A stretch of 37,820 nucleotides of DNA from Fibrobacter sp. (GTDB lineage Bacteria; Fibrobacterota; Chitinivibrionia; Chitinivibrionales; Chitinispirillaceae), in assembly GCA_012513915.1 (NCBI GenBank), contig JAAZBG010000193.1, positions 1 to 37,820 on the forward strand. The letters run 5' to 3'. The position numbers and the translations under genes were made by a program. Shown one piece after another: positions 16,447 to 25,916 of the stretch. Positions within the stretch are counted from its first letter, which is position 1. The number at the start of each line of letters is the position of its first letter. A model generated the notes under the pieces. That model was not told the origin of the DNA and made no database searches. It worked only from the letters and a program-made list of their open reading frames with translations.

Positions 16447-17586
16447 TTAGTCGACAGAAAGCACTATCCCGGTCTCAATATGACTTGTATTCGGATAACA
16501 ATCAAACACGACAGCGTTCGTAATTGTATACCCGTTATTAATAAATGAAGCGACATCACGTGCCTGGGTTGATGGATTACAGGAGATGTAGAGTAGTTGA
16601 TGCGGTTTTATTGACTGAATCGACTGCCTTACTTCTTTTGTCAAGCCAAGACGGGGAGGATCGACAATCAGACAATCAACTTTTTGCTTTATAAAATGAT
16701 GCATTTTTCCGGAATCACTGCATACAGCCTGACAATGAGAACATCCGTTTTGGTCAAAATTTTTTCTTGCCATGCTAACCTGGGATCCTACCAATTCGAT
16801 CAATGTCACTTTTTTAAATACATCCGCAAGCATAATTGAGAAAAATCCGGTTCCCCCATACAGATCAACACAATAGTCTCCGCCCACGAACGGTTTTGCC
16901 CAGACGCCCATTTCCTCTGCTGTAAACCTGTTACTTTGAAAAAATGAATCCCCTTTAACCATAAAGGTGTGAGCACCTACTACAAGTTCTGTTGTTACAG
17001 ATGTCAAATCAGGAAGTACAGGATCAGACGCAACTTTTGTTGTTCCAGCAATAACTTTTAATCCGGCTTTGGAAACGTTAATAGTTCGTCCCTGAATACG
17101 CTGTACTATATCGTTACACTTATTGTCAAGAAGCGGACATTCGTTGATACGAACGATATCATTAGTCTTCTTTTTAAAAAAACCGAACATCCCACAGCCA
17201 TCAGTTTTAATTTGTGCGCGTATCCGGTAGTTTGTATCAGGGGAATTTATACTACCGACATCCGGAAGTTTTTTAATTTTTCCAATACGCGACAGACAGT
17301 CAAGAAATATATCCCGTTTGATATCTGCCTGATATAATGGATCTATATGGAGCCAGTTACATCCACCGCACTCATCATAATATTTACATAAAGGCAAACG
17401 GCGTTTATCGGATTTTTCGATATATTTCAATGGAGTTGCAAGCGGCACACCCTGAACTTTACTGCGTACACTGCACTCAACAGTCTCTCCCGGTAAAGCA
17501 TCCTCAACAAAAATTACCCCGGTATCAGTACGGGCAAGTCCGTACCCTCCAAAGATCATTTTTTCAATGGTGAGAGTTTTATTCAT
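16447..17586 (-). CDS. RlmD/TrmA-family 23S rRNA (uracil-5-)-methyltransferase
   Basis: Class I SAM-dependent methyltransferase that makes 5-methyluridine in RNA through a covalent Cys intermediate. A TRAM domain (about 1-55) binds RNA. Cys67, Cys73, Cys76 and Cys150 (CKYYDECGGC and NECP) form the [4Fe-4S] site of RlmD-type enzymes. The Rossmann domain holds DLYGGTGFFSI, VDCLIVDPPRLGL, and the nucleophile Cys in LLYISCNPSTQARD. At 379 residues it is shorter than RlmD of Escherichia coli, so the exact target (U1939, U747 or tRNA U54) is not settled. Catalytic motifs are intact. Confidence 0.88.
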   Translation of the reverse strand: MNKTLTIEKMIFGGYGLARTDTGVIFVEDALPGETVECSVRSKVQGVPLATPLKYIEKSDKRRLPLCKYYDECGGCNWLHIDPLYQADIKRDIFLDCLSRIGKIKKLPDVGSINSPDTNYRIRAQIKTDGCGMFGFFKKKTNDIVRINECPLLDNKCNDIVQRIQGRTINVSKAGLKVIAGTTKVASDPVLPDLTSVTTELVVGAHTFMVKGDSFFQSNRFTAEEMGVWAKPFVGGDYCVDLYGGTGFFSIMLADVFKKVTLIELVGSQVSMARKNFDQNGCSHCQAVCSDSGKMHHFIKQKVDCLIVDPPRLGLTKEVRQSIQSIKPHQLLYISCNPSTQARDVASFINNGYTITNAVVFDCYPNTSHIETGIVLSVD

Positions 17587-17598
17587 AAATACACGGTA

Positions 17599-18696
17599 TC
17601 ATTCTGTCAAATCACGTTCATCGACGATCTTATACATTCCGCCAACAGTATCATGTGGTAAGTACTTCTTCAATGATGGATAGTTTATCTGTTCATTCTG
17701 CACGGATGGCTGCAGGGTCTTTACGGCATAGAAGATAGTTGAATCCCGTGCTGTCTGAATATCCGGACTGATGCCAACCCGATGATAGTCAGTTCCATCC
17801 AATTGATAAAAATGAACAAACGATATTCGCATCCACGGACGGTCACGACGCGTTAAGTGTATCTGTCCAATTCCTTTACCGTATGATTTCATCCCGAATA
17901 CCGGAGCACGTATTCCATCTTTTAATGCAAGGAGCAAAACCTCTGACGCGCTTGCGGAGTGTTCATCAATCAATACAGCAAATTTTTTATTGGCAAACTC
18001 CGATCGGGCAGCCCGTTTTGTCATCCATACACTATCCACAGTTCTTGCTGTTTCTCTACTAATTGTACGTTCTTTCGAGCGCAGATAACTGATCCCTGCT
18101 GGCAGCATATCTTCAATAATCAAATCAGTTACTTCAAGATCTCCCCCGCCATTATTTCGTAAGTCAACAACAACAGCACTGTACTTATTTATTTCAGAAA
18201 ATGTATTTGTAAATTCCTTGTACACATCAACATATACCCAGCTACCATCCACATATTCCCAGCCATTCATAAAAGATTTGATCTGAAGCAGACACACGGA
18301 GTCTGTAAGCGGAAATACATCTACCTTAACCGATGAGTTCCCCTGAATACGATTTGTTTTCTTATATGGCTTGTCAGTGTATTCCAATTCGGAATCTACA
18401 TAGCTTGTATACAGAACATTATGAAGTGTGTCTGCAATTTCATTAAACATTGCAGCAGGATCACTATAGAGAAATGGACTATCCTTAATCCGGTCCTGAT
18501 ATATGCTATACTTTTTTAAATACTGCCAGACACTTACCATCTCTACGTTATCAGGCATTGTATTATTTACATCAGGAGAACACCCGGGACATCCGATCAG
18601 TGCAATTGCGAGAACAATACCAGTCAGACCACGGTAAAGATGGTTCCACATTTTGATAGTATTATGCTGCATAGTTGATTGTTGCAGTGGTGTCAT
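17599..18696 (-). CDS. S41-family peptidase lipoprotein
   Basis: A Ser/Lys protease of the C-terminal-processing/tricorn (S41) type. The N terminus has a signal peptide ending in LIGC, a lipobox with Cys36 as the lipidated residue, so the mature protein is probably membrane-attached on the periplasmic side. SAVVVDLRNNGGGDL is the S41 strand, FAVLIDEHSASASEVLLLALKDG carries the catalytic Ser, and SYGKGIGQ the Lys. No PDZ domain is obvious between 40 and 110. GGGGGA lies 8 bases before the ATG at 18696; ATGs at 18672 and 18651 would give shorter signal peptides. The substrate is unknown. Confidence 0.8.
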   Translation of the reverse strand: MTPLQQSTMQHNTIKMWNHLYRGLTGIVLAIALIGCPGCSPDVNNTMPDNVEMVSVWQYLKKYSIYQDRIKDSPFLYSDPAAMFNEIADTLHNVLYTSYVDSELEYTDKPYKKTNRIQGNSSVKVDVFPLTDSVCLLQIKSFMNGWEYVDGSWVYVDVYKEFTNTFSEINKYSAVVVDLRNNGGGDLEVTDLIIEDMLPAGISYLRSKERTISRETARTVDSVWMTKRAARSEFANKKFAVLIDEHSASASEVLLLALKDGIRAPVFGMKSYGKGIGQIHLTRRDRPWMRISFVHFYQLDGTDYHRVGISPDIQTARDSTIFYAVKTLQPSVQNEQINYPSLKKYLPHDTVGGMYKIVDERDLTE

Positions 18697-18760
18697 CTAT
18701 TGTCCCCCGTTGACTGATTCCATAGGGCGAATGATGATTCGCTCTTACGGTTTTGTGTTA

Positions 18761-19408
18761 TTACCGGATTGATTCGATTCGCGATTTGTAATTGTCTGCG
18801 CCGAAAATGTAACTGCCGGCTACCAGCACATTAATCCCGTTTTCTTTACTAATTGATGCGGTCTCTTTATTTACACCTCCATCAACCTCAATATCAATGT
18901 GCGGATAACGATCCTTTACTTCATTGTAAACTTCTTTTGCCTTTACCATCGTATCAGTAATGAATTTCTGTCCACCAAATCCGGCATAGACTGACATAAT
19001 AAGCACCTGATCGATTTTGTCAAGGTATGGCAGGAACAGTTCAACCGGTTTATCAGGATTTACCGCAACACCGGCCTTTACACCCCGTTTTTTTATACTA
19101 TCAAGTACATCCGAAAGATTTTTGCACGTTTCGGCATGAACCATCAGTATATCCGCACCGGCATCGCAGAACTGCTGAATGTACTTTTCAGGATTCACAA
19201 TCATCAAATGAACATCCAGCGGGATTTTCACGCACTTTTTAACTGCATCAACAACAAGCGGCCCAAAAGTAATATTAGGCACAAACACACCATCCATGAC
19301 ATCACAATGTATCCTGTCAGCCCCGGCGTCCTCCACCGTTTTAACTTCGCGTTCAAGATTACGGAAATCCGCACTAAGTATTGATGGTGCAATTTCGATC
19401 TTTTTCAT
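18761..19408 (-). CDS. rpe: Ribulose-phosphate 3-epimerase
   Basis: Interconverts ribulose 5-phosphate and xylulose 5-phosphate in the pentose phosphate pathway. The TIM-barrel motifs are complete: IAPSILSADF, HCDVMDGVFVPNITFGP, DVHLMI, VHAET, MSVYAGFGGQKF and IEVDGGVNKET, which provide the metal-binding His/Asp residues and the phosphate site. Length 215 is normal. It lies 64 bases upstream of the S41 gene on the same strand and after a strong terminator, so it probably begins this transcription unit. Confidence 0.96.
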   Translation of the reverse strand: MKKIEIAPSILSADFRNLEREVKTVEDAGADRIHCDVMDGVFVPNITFGPLVVDAVKKCVKIPLDVHLMIVNPEKYIQQFCDAGADILMVHAETCKNLSDVLDSIKKRGVKAGVAVNPDKPVELFLPYLDKIDQVLIMSVYAGFGGQKFITDTMVKAKEVYNEVKDRYPHIDIEVDGGVNKETASISKENGINVLVAGSYIFGADNYKSRIESIR

Positions 19409-19446
19409 ACTCCCCTGACCTCACCTCACCAGACCTCACCCCCCGG

Positions 19447-19470
19447 CCCCCTCTCCCATAGGAGAGGGGG
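19447..19470. repeat. REP-like palindrome, CCCTCTCC family
   Basis: CCCCCTCTCC (19447-19456) and GGAGAGGGGG (19461-19470) form a perfect 10-bp stem with a CATA loop, preceded by CCTCACCCC. The core matches the palindromes at 13953 and 14023. Confidence 0.75.
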
Positions 19471-19482
19471 AGCAGGACTGTC

Positions 19483-19526
19483 AAAAAACATAGAGACAAG
19501 GCGTTGCCTTGTCTCTATGTTTAAAA
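19483..19526. terminator. Strong bidirectional intrinsic terminator
   Basis: A perfect 17-bp stem (19486-19502 with 19506-19522) with a GTT loop is flanked by an A-run on the left, so the minus-strand transcript of the fatty-acid operon ends in a run of six U. It separates the long yceD-to-dehydrogenase operon from rpe. Confidence 0.92.
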
Positions 19527-19573
19527 TATATCCAAAATTATACTAAATTACAATTGATTAAACAGCTGCACCT

Positions 19574-20725
19574 TTAAACAGCTGCACCTTTAATCAGCTG
19601 AATTGCAATTTCATTACGCTGAATCTGGTTTGTACCTTCATAAATCTGAGTAATCTTGGCATCACGCATACGTTTTTCCATTGGATATTCACGCATATAT
19701 CCGTACCCGCCCATAACCTGTAATGCGTCAACGGTTACTTTCATCGCGACATCAGAGCAGTACAGTTTTGACATTGCAGATTCTTTGGCAAATTTTTTCT
19801 CGCCGGCATCAATGGTACGTGCTGTTGCATAAAGTAACGCACGTGCAGCTTCAACCTGCGTTGCCATATCGGCAAGCATATGCTGAACAGCCTGAAATGA
19901 TGAAATCGGTACACCAAACTGAACACGCTGACGTGAATAGTTAACAGCATCTTCAAGAGCTCCGGCAGCAATACCCAGCGCCTGAGATCCAACACCGGGG
20001 CGTGAATTATTGAGTGTATTGATTGCAACGATCGAGCCCATTCCCTCTCTGGAAAGAATTGCATCTTTTGGAATACGACAATCCTGGAAAACAAGTTCCG
20101 TTGTGCTTGATGCCCTTATTCCCATTTTGTCTTCATGCTTGCCAAAAGTAAAACCGGGGGTACCTTTTTCGACAATGAAACAACTGAGCCCGCGAGCCCC
20201 TTTTGATGGATTTGTGATCGCAAATACGGTGTAAATTTCTGCGTTTTCTCCATTTGTAATCCACTGCTTGGTTCCGTTAAGTACCCACTCGTTGCCATCG
20301 AGTACTGCAGTTGTTTTCATACCAAGAGCATCAGACCCTGCGTTTGCTTCTGTCAATCCAAATGCAGCCAGTTTTTTTCCTGCAGCGATATCCGGAAGGT
20401 ATTTTTTCTTTTGCGCATCACTTGCGAAAAGGAGGATTGGAAATGTTCCAAGTGCAGTTGCAGCCATGGCAAGCGATATTCCTCCGCATACCTTTGAGAG
20501 TTCTTCAACGGCAAGACAGAGTTCAAATACACCGCCACCGAACCCGCCATATTCTTCAGGAATATAGAGACCGCAAAGATCAACCTCTGCAAGTGCCTTT
20601 ACAACATCCCATGGGAAAATGCCATCATGATCATACTTTTCACGAACAGGCAGAATTTTTTTCTGAGCGATTTCTCTGGCAGTATCAATAATCATCTGTT
20701 GTTCTTCAGTCAGGAAGTAATTCAT
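19574..20725 (-). CDS. Acyl-CoA dehydrogenase (short/butyryl-CoA type)
   Basis: FAD enzyme of 383 residues that introduces a 2,3 double bond into acyl-CoA, transferring electrons to an electron-transfer flavoprotein. Recognisable parts: FLTEEQQMIIDTAREIA, FGLTEANAGSDALGMKTTA, WVLNGTKQWITNG, RVQFGVPISSFQAVQHMLADM, QVMGGYGYMREYPMEKRMRDAKITQIYEGTNQIQRNEIA. The Glu in YEGT is the catalytic base of the short-chain class. AAGGAG lies 9 bases before the ATG. It overlaps the end of rnc by 20 bases, so it is the last gene of the fatty-acid operon. A 17-base duplication (AACAGCTGCACCTTTAA) around the stop codon gives a second, untranslated copy of the 3-prime end. Confidence 0.93.
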   Translation of the reverse strand: MNYFLTEEQQMIIDTAREIAQKKILPVREKYDHDGIFPWDVVKALAEVDLCGLYIPEEYGGFGGGVFELCLAVEELSKVCGGISLAMAATALGTFPILLFASDAQKKKYLPDIAAGKKLAAFGLTEANAGSDALGMKTTAVLDGNEWVLNGTKQWITNGENAEIYTVFAITNPSKGARGLSCFIVEKGTPGFTFGKHEDKMGIRASSTTELVFQDCRIPKDAILSREGMGSIVAINTLNNSRPGVGSQALGIAAGALEDAVNYSRQRVQFGVPISSFQAVQHMLADMATQVEAARALLYATARTIDAGEKKFAKESAMSKLYCSDVAMKVTVDALQVMGGYGYMREYPMEKRMRDAKITQIYEGTNQIQRNEIAIQLIKGAAV

Positions 20726-21545
20726 TTTTTTTGTCTCCTTTAATTGAGGCTACTATTTTATCTTTATCATAATTCATTACAGCGATCTGAGCAGCATTCT
20801 GCTGGGCAACTTTTTTATTTGTTCCTGAACCATCACCCATAGGAACACCTGCGATTTCGATACGGATTTTAAACTCTTTTGCGTGATCCGGCCCCGTCGC
20901 AGACACTGTTACATATCGTGGCATCCCGAAACCGTCCCGTTGCGACATTTCGAGAATCTTTGATTTATAATTGACATTGCGCTCATCACTGACAAACTCC
21001 TGAATTCTTCCGAAGAGGAATCTATCAAGCATTTTTTTTGCATTTGCCAAACCGCCATCAAGATAGACAGCACCAAGCAATGCCTCAAATGCGTTTGACA
21101 AGATCGAATGACGGTTTCGTCCGCCCGATTTCTCTTCAGAAATGCCAAAGATCAGGAATTTTCCAAGATCAAACGTTATTGCTATTTCGCCAAGGATTTT
21201 TCTGCTGACAACGAGAGACTTGACTTTAGATAGTTGCCCCTCGGATTTATCCGGATGCGTCAGGTAGAGGTATTCAGTCACCAGACAGTTAAGAACTGCA
21301 TCCCCAAGGAACTCAAGACGTTCATTGGACATAATTCCCATTGTGTCATCAGGTGAAATTGCAGATTTATGGGTCAGGGCCAACCTGAGCAGCGAACTAT
21401 CATCAAAACAGTATCCGACTACATCTTCAAGCTGTTTGAATGGCCGATCAGGATGACCCTCAGTATGCTTAGATCCGAAAAGCGATCTGAGTAAATTATT
21501 TACCTTCTGCAGAGGACTCATATTTGCCGAAGATGAGGCTTGCAT
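20706..21545 (-). CDS. rnc: Ribonuclease III
   Basis: Double-strand-specific endoribonuclease for rRNA processing and mRNA turnover. The catalytic signature NERLEFLGDAVLNCLVTEYL is present with the downstream acidic residues (AFEALLGAVYLDGG), followed by a dsRNA-binding domain ending in GSGTNKKVAQQNAAQIAV. I choose the ATG at 21545 because GGAGG lies 5 bases upstream; a TTG at 21563 and an ATG at 21521 are alternatives. About 35 residues precede the catalytic domain. The start overlaps fabF by 50 bases and the stop overlaps the dehydrogenase gene, indicating tight coupling. Confidence 0.95.
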   Translation of the reverse strand: MQASSSANMSPLQKVNNLLRSLFGSKHTEGHPDRPFKQLEDVVGYCFDDSSLLRLALTHKSAISPDDTMGIMSNERLEFLGDAVLNCLVTEYLYLTHPDKSEGQLSKVKSLVVSRKILGEIAITFDLGKFLIFGISEEKSGGRNRHSILSNAFEALLGAVYLDGGLANAKKMLDRFLFGRIQEFVSDERNVNYKSKILEMSQRDGFGMPRYVTVSATGPDHAKEFKIRIEIAGVPMGDGSGTNKKVAQQNAAQIAVMNYDKDKIVASIKGDKKNELLPD

Positions 21546-22752
21546 TATGGCCTCCAAAGCCAAATGAGTTACTCATGACATACTTTACAGTACGTTTTAC
21601 TGCAGTATTTGGAGTATAGTTCAAATCACACTCAGGATCAGGGTCTTCATAGTTAATTGTAGGAGGAATAATATTATCTCTTGTAGCGAGAAGAGAGATT
21701 ATTGCCTCAATCGCACCTGATGCCCCAAGGAGATGGCCGGTCATGGACTTTGTAGAACTTATGTTCAATTTTGTTGCATGATCACCAAAAACTTTTCTAA
21801 TAGCACAGGATTCATACTTATCATTAAGGGGTGTTGATGTTCCATGAGCGTTGATATAATCAATTGTGGATGCATCAATACCGGCACTCTTCAGCGCCAT
21901 TTTTAATGCTATCTGTGCACCTGCACCATCCGGAGCAGGATGAGACAAATGATATGCATCAGCGGAAGCTCCATAGCCGATAACTTCACCATAGATTCTT
22001 GCTTTACGGGCAAGAGCATGTTCGAGACTTTCAAGAATAAGTATTCCTGATCCTTCACCCATAATAAAACCATCACGCTTTGCATCAAACGGTGAGCTTG
22101 ATTTCTGTGGATTATCATTACGGGTTGACATCGCTTTCATTGAACAGAAACCGGCAAACGCAAGCGGTGTCACAACAGCCTCAGTACCACCAGTCATCAT
22201 GACATCAGCCATACCACATTTGATCATCATGAATGCATCACCGATAGAATGCGCTCCTGACGCGCATGCACTGACAACTGCATAGTTTGGACCTTTAAAT
22301 CCGGACTGCATTGATGCAAACCCGGCAGCCATATCAGGGATCATCATAGGTATCATAAACGGAGAGACTCTGCTTGGACCACGCTGTATAAGCTTGGTAT
22401 GATCAGCCTCGAGTGTTGAAAGACCACCGATTCCAGAACCGATGACAGTCCCACAACGTTCGAGATCAACAGATTTCAGATCAAGTCCAGAGTCCTTAAG
22501 TGCCATTGCCGCGCCTGCAACCCCAAGCAATATTGCTCTGTCAGTTCTTTTTGCTTCCTTCGCATCAACGAAGTTACCGAAATCAATATCTTTGACTTCA
22601 CCAGCTATTTTTGTAGGATACTCAGTAGCATCAAAGGCTGTAACGTGATCAATTCCTGATTTTCCGGAACAAATAGAACTCCAGAATGTATCGATATCAT
22701 TTCCAACCGGACTAGTTACACCCATACCGGTGACTACTACTCTTCGTGACAT
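21496..22752 (-). CDS. fabF: 3-oxoacyl-ACP synthase II
   Basis: Condenses malonyl-ACP with acyl-ACP in fatty-acid elongation. The thiolase-fold motifs are clear: VVTGMGVTSPVGND, SACASGAHSIGDAF with the active-site Cys, NAHGTSTPLND and SMTGHLLGASGAIEA with the two catalytic His, and GFGGHNASLIF at the end. Length 418 is typical. It follows acpP, the usual order in fab operons, with 133 bases between them that hold no gene. Confidence 0.97.
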   Translation of the reverse strand: MSRRVVVTGMGVTSPVGNDIDTFWSSICSGKSGIDHVTAFDATEYPTKIAGEVKDIDFGNFVDAKEAKRTDRAILLGVAGAAMALKDSGLDLKSVDLERCGTVIGSGIGGLSTLEADHTKLIQRGPSRVSPFMIPMMIPDMAAGFASMQSGFKGPNYAVVSACASGAHSIGDAFMMIKCGMADVMMTGGTEAVVTPLAFAGFCSMKAMSTRNDNPQKSSSPFDAKRDGFIMGEGSGILILESLEHALARKARIYGEVIGYGASADAYHLSHPAPDGAGAQIALKMALKSAGIDASTIDYINAHGTSTPLNDKYESCAIRKVFGDHATKLNISSTKSMTGHLLGASGAIEAIISLLATRDNIIPPTINYEDPDPECDLNYTPNTAVKRTVKYVMSNSFGFGGHNASLIFGKYESSAEGK

Positions 22753-22885
22753 TCGATTTCAATCCTTACGCTAATGTGATAGTTACCAATCAACGCTGTA
22801 ACTACAGTACAGCAAATAACAAACGCACCCTGATCTGCAGGTCAATCGCAATCAACCGCAGAGTCAAGGTATAAATCTCAATAAA

Positions 22886-23119
22886 TTATACTTTTGTTGA
22901 GAGATAATCAAATGCATCTTTAACTGATTTCAGTTTTTCTGCATCTTCATCCGGGATCTCAACATCAAAAGCATCTTCAAAAGCCATGATCAACTCAACC
23001 TGATCAAGAGAGTCAGCACCGAGGTCATCAACAAATGATGCCTGTGTAGTTACTTTATCTTCGCTTACGCCGAGTTTCTCAGCAATGATCTGTTTTACTT
23101 TGGTTTCCAATTCGCTCAC
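22886..23119 (-). CDS. acpP: Acyl carrier protein
   Basis: A 77-residue acidic four-helix protein carrying growing acyl chains. [19 protein letters not shown] includes Ser37, the 4-phosphopantetheine attachment site. AAAGGAG lies just before the ATG. It sits between fabG and fabF as in the standard operon. Confidence 0.98.
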   Translation of the reverse strand: MSELETKVKQIIAEKLGVSEDKVTTQASFVDDLGADSLDQVELIMAFEDAFDVEIPDEDAEKLKSVKDAFDYLSTKV

Positions 23120-23169
23120 AATAAGCTCCTTTCAAAAAAGATACATGTTATTCATATTCAAAATTTTTT

Positions 23170-23907
23170 TTACATTACAAGCCCGCCATCAACAGTCAAT
23201 ACCTGCCCTGTGATGTAATCAGACAATGGTGATGCCAAAAAGAGCACTGCATTTGCAATGTCTGACGGTTTACCAAAACGTGCCATTGGAATGTTTGCGA
23301 TAAGTCTCTCGGTATCAGGAAGTTTCTCTGTCATTGCAGTTGCAATAAAACCGGGGGCAACAGCGTTTACATTGATTGAACGACTTGCAAATTCTCTTGC
23401 AAGTGTTTTTGTAAGACCGATCATACCAGCTTTTGATGCAGTATAATTTGCCTGTCCTGCGTTTCCAATAAGACCCACAACAGATGTAATATTGATAATC
23501 TTTCCGCACCTTGCCTTCATCATAGGCCTTGCGGCTTCTTTACAGCAAAGAAATGTACTTTTCAGATTAGTATCAATTACATCATCCCAATCAGCTTCTT
23601 TCATTCTAACAATCAGGCCATCTTTTGTGATACCTGCGTTGTTTACTAATATATCCATAACCGGAAAAACTTCCAGAAAATTCCTGAACATCTCTGCAAC
23701 GTCATTTTCTTTCGCAACATCACACCTGATTGCAAGTGCTTTCCTGCCAAGATTTTCGATTTCATCTGTGGTTGATTTTAATGTATCAAGGTCTCTTCCG
23801 CTTACTGCTACATTGCAACCGGCCTGTGCAAGGCTTATTGCAATATCTCTGCCAATTCCACGGCTTCCACCTGTTACCAGAGCTGTTTTATTAGATAGGT
23901 CGATCAC
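23170..23907 (-). CDS. fabG: 3-oxoacyl-ACP reductase
   Basis: NADPH-dependent short-chain dehydrogenase that reduces 3-oxoacyl-ACP. TGGSRGIGRDIA (12-23) is the cofactor-binding loop, NNAGIT the NNAG motif, and the catalytic Ser/Tyr/Lys are in NITSVVG and YTASKAGM. It ends SDYITGQVLTVDGGLVM, the family signature. Length 245 is normal, and it is closely spaced to fabD and acpP. Confidence 0.97.
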   Translation of the reverse strand: MIDLSNKTALVTGGSRGIGRDIAISLAQAGCNVAVSGRDLDTLKSTTDEIENLGRKALAIRCDVAKENDVAEMFRNFLEVFPVMDILVNNAGITKDGLIVRMKEADWDDVIDTNLKSTFLCCKEAARPMMKARCGKIINITSVVGLIGNAGQANYTASKAGMIGLTKTLAREFASRSINVNAVAPGFIATAMTEKLPDTERLIANIPMARFGKPSDIANAVLFLASPLSDYITGQVLTVDGGLVM

Positions 23908-23930
23908 TCGTTTAAGCTCCTGTACTTAAT

Positions 23931-24848
23931 TTAGTTTAGCAGTGAATATATGTTTGTAGCAGTATCACAGGAAACAACATTTATTGATTCATTACATTTT
24001 TTAACGAGTCCTTTAAGAACACTTCCCGGACCGACTTCGATACAGGTTCCAAAATCCAGTGCTGAAAGTGACGCAATTGACTCAACCCAGCGAACCGGCG
24101 AAACAAGCTGCTTCTTGACAAGCTGCTTAATCTGTGATGCATCCGATTCTGCGTTTGCAGATACGTTGAGGATTATGGGACAACGTGGCGTATTAAATGT
24201 AACCGTATCAAGGATACCACTATATACATCTGCAGCTTTTTGCATAAGAGGTGAATGAAAAGCACCGCTGACTGGCAGGATCATTGCACGTTTAGCACCT
24301 GCTGCCTTGAGTTTTTCACAAGCTTCATTTACAGCCGCTACTTCACCGCTGATAACAGTCTGCTCCGGAGTATTCTCATTTGCTGTTACAACAACTCCTG
24401 ATGTCACCGTTTTTAAAACCTCAATAATCTTCGCTTTATCCATTCCGATTACAGCAGCCATCGTACCAGGTGTTTCCTTACCGGCATTAGCCATAAGTTC
24501 GCCACGTTTGGCAACCAGCTTGAGCCCATCCTCAAAACTAAGAATACCCGCAGCATAGAGCGCGCTGTACTCACCAAGGGAGTGACCGGCAGTAAATAAT
24601 GGTACTTTACCTTTTTCAACAAGAATATCAGTAATTGCTGATTCAACAGTAAAAAGAGCCGGCTGAGTATTCTGTGTAGCCTTTAAATCTTCCTCAGGAC
24701 CATCAAAGATAATTTTCAGAAGATCTCTGCCAAGGATTTTATTTGCAAGATCCATCTTATTACGGGCAGTCTGAAATGCATCATAAATGTCTTTTGCCAT
24801 TCCAACAGCCTGTGAACCCTGACCAGGAAATAGAAAAGTATACTTCAT
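23931..24848 (-). CDS. fabD: Malonyl-CoA:ACP transacylase
   Basis: Transfers malonyl from CoA to ACP. FLFPGQGSQAVGM at the N terminus, the active-site Ser in FTAGHSLGEYSALYAAG, and GAFHSPLM with the catalytic His are all present. The start is the ATG at 24848, with AAGGAG 6 bases upstream; a TTG at 24863 would place the binding site within the gene. 305 residues, normal length. Confidence 0.97.
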   Translation of the reverse strand: MKYTFLFPGQGSQAVGMAKDIYDAFQTARNKMDLANKILGRDLLKIIFDGPEEDLKATQNTQPALFTVESAITDILVEKGKVPLFTAGHSLGEYSALYAAGILSFEDGLKLVAKRGELMANAGKETPGTMAAVIGMDKAKIIEVLKTVTSGVVVTANENTPEQTVISGEVAAVNEACEKLKAAGAKRAMILPVSGAFHSPLMQKAADVYSGILDTVTFNTPRCPIILNVSANAESDASQIKQLVKKQLVSPVRWVESIASLSALDFGTCIEVGPGSVLKGLVKKCNESINVVSCDTATNIYSLLN

Positions 24849-24949
24849 CAAAAACTCCTTCAAATCATCATTGTTCTCTGTGCGCAGGTAGTAAAATAAC
24901 CAATTCTGTGCACATTTCCAAAAACATTAAGTTTCTTAGTAAACGGTTG

Positions 24950-25912
24950 TTAAAAAACGCATAAAACGCTTCCAGCAGTAATACCGCCACCAAGTGCAGT
25001 AAATAGTGCCATCGTATCATTCTTTATCAATCCCTTACCCCACACCTCATCAAGTGCAAGCGGTATTGATGCCGATGAAGTATTACCGAAGTGCTCAAGG
25101 TTGGTTACTACTTTGTCTTTTGGCAACTTTAACAGCTCTGCAACCGCCTGTATGATTCTGATGTTTGCCTGATGTGGAATCAGATAATCAACTCTATCCA
25201 GCCCGTATCCGGCATCACCAAGAACAGTGTAGGCAGCCTCACTCATCATCCTGACAGCATGCTTGAAAACATCATTACCCTTCATTTGCATAGTGCGTTT
25301 CTCACCCCATGCCGGAAGTTTAAGTATGTCACCAAGTGTACCATCACTTGTCAGATGGGTTGACAGAATACCGCGTTTTGTATCCTCTGATGCCTGCAAC
25401 ACCACCGCACCTGCACCATCACCGAACAAAACACATGTTGACCGGTCGGTCCAATCAAGTACTTTTGAAATTACTTCGGTACCAATTACAAGAACATTTT
25501 TATTTCGACCAGCTTTAATCAGTCCATCTGCAACAGTTAAAGCATATACAAAGCCTGCACAGGCAGCACTTACATCAAATGCAAATGCATTTGAACAGCC
25601 GATAATTGCCTGAATTCTGCATGCAGTTGATGGGAAAAAAGAGTCGGGAGTAAACGTTGCACAGATAATCCCATCAATTTCAACAGGTTTCAAACCTGCA
25701 CGTTCAATTGCAATGATCGCAGCTTTGGCACCAAGCTCTGATGCTGAAACCTGCGAATCCATAGGTACAATATGACGTTCCCGGATACCACTCCGGGTAA
25801 AAATCCATTCATCCGTCGTATTAACAATTTTTTCAAGATCTTTGTTTGTAACAACATTTTCCGGTACATACGTACCAACAGAGATGATACGCGCACTTTG
25901 TAAGTTTGCCAC
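24950..25912 (-). CDS. fabH: 3-oxoacyl-ACP synthase III
   Basis: Initiates fatty-acid synthesis by condensing acyl-CoA with malonyl-ACP. The catalytic triad is visible: Cys118 in DVSAACAGF, His in LIPHQANIRI and Asn in FGNTSSASIPLAL. DEWIFTRSGIRERH and the ending FTALGGGITAGSVL match the family. It starts 4 bases after the plsX stop. An 86-base gap to fabD holds no gene. Confidence 0.97.
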   Translation of the reverse strand: MANLQSARIISVGTYVPENVVTNKDLEKIVNTTDEWIFTRSGIRERHIVPMDSQVSASELGAKAAIIAIERAGLKPVEIDGIICATFTPDSFFPSTACRIQAIIGCSNAFAFDVSAACAGFVYALTVADGLIKAGRNKNVLVIGTEVISKVLDWTDRSTCVLFGDGAGAVVLQASEDTKRGILSTHLTSDGTLGDILKLPAWGEKRTMQMKGNDVFKHAVRMMSEAAYTVLGDAGYGLDRVDYLIPHQANIRIIQAVAELLKLPKDKVVTNLEHFGNTSSASIPLALDEVWGKGLIKNDTMALFTALGGGITAGSVLCVF

Positions 25913-25916
25913 GATT

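Noticed and set aside
16318-16548. Plus-strand frame across the GGGAAGT array
   Set aside because: It is repeat-encoded and antisense to the rRNA methyltransferase gene, with no homology.
19723-25613. Many 60-150 codon frames opposite the fatty-acid genes
   Set aside because: They lie entirely inside well-identified genes on the opposite strand and show no domains or start signals.
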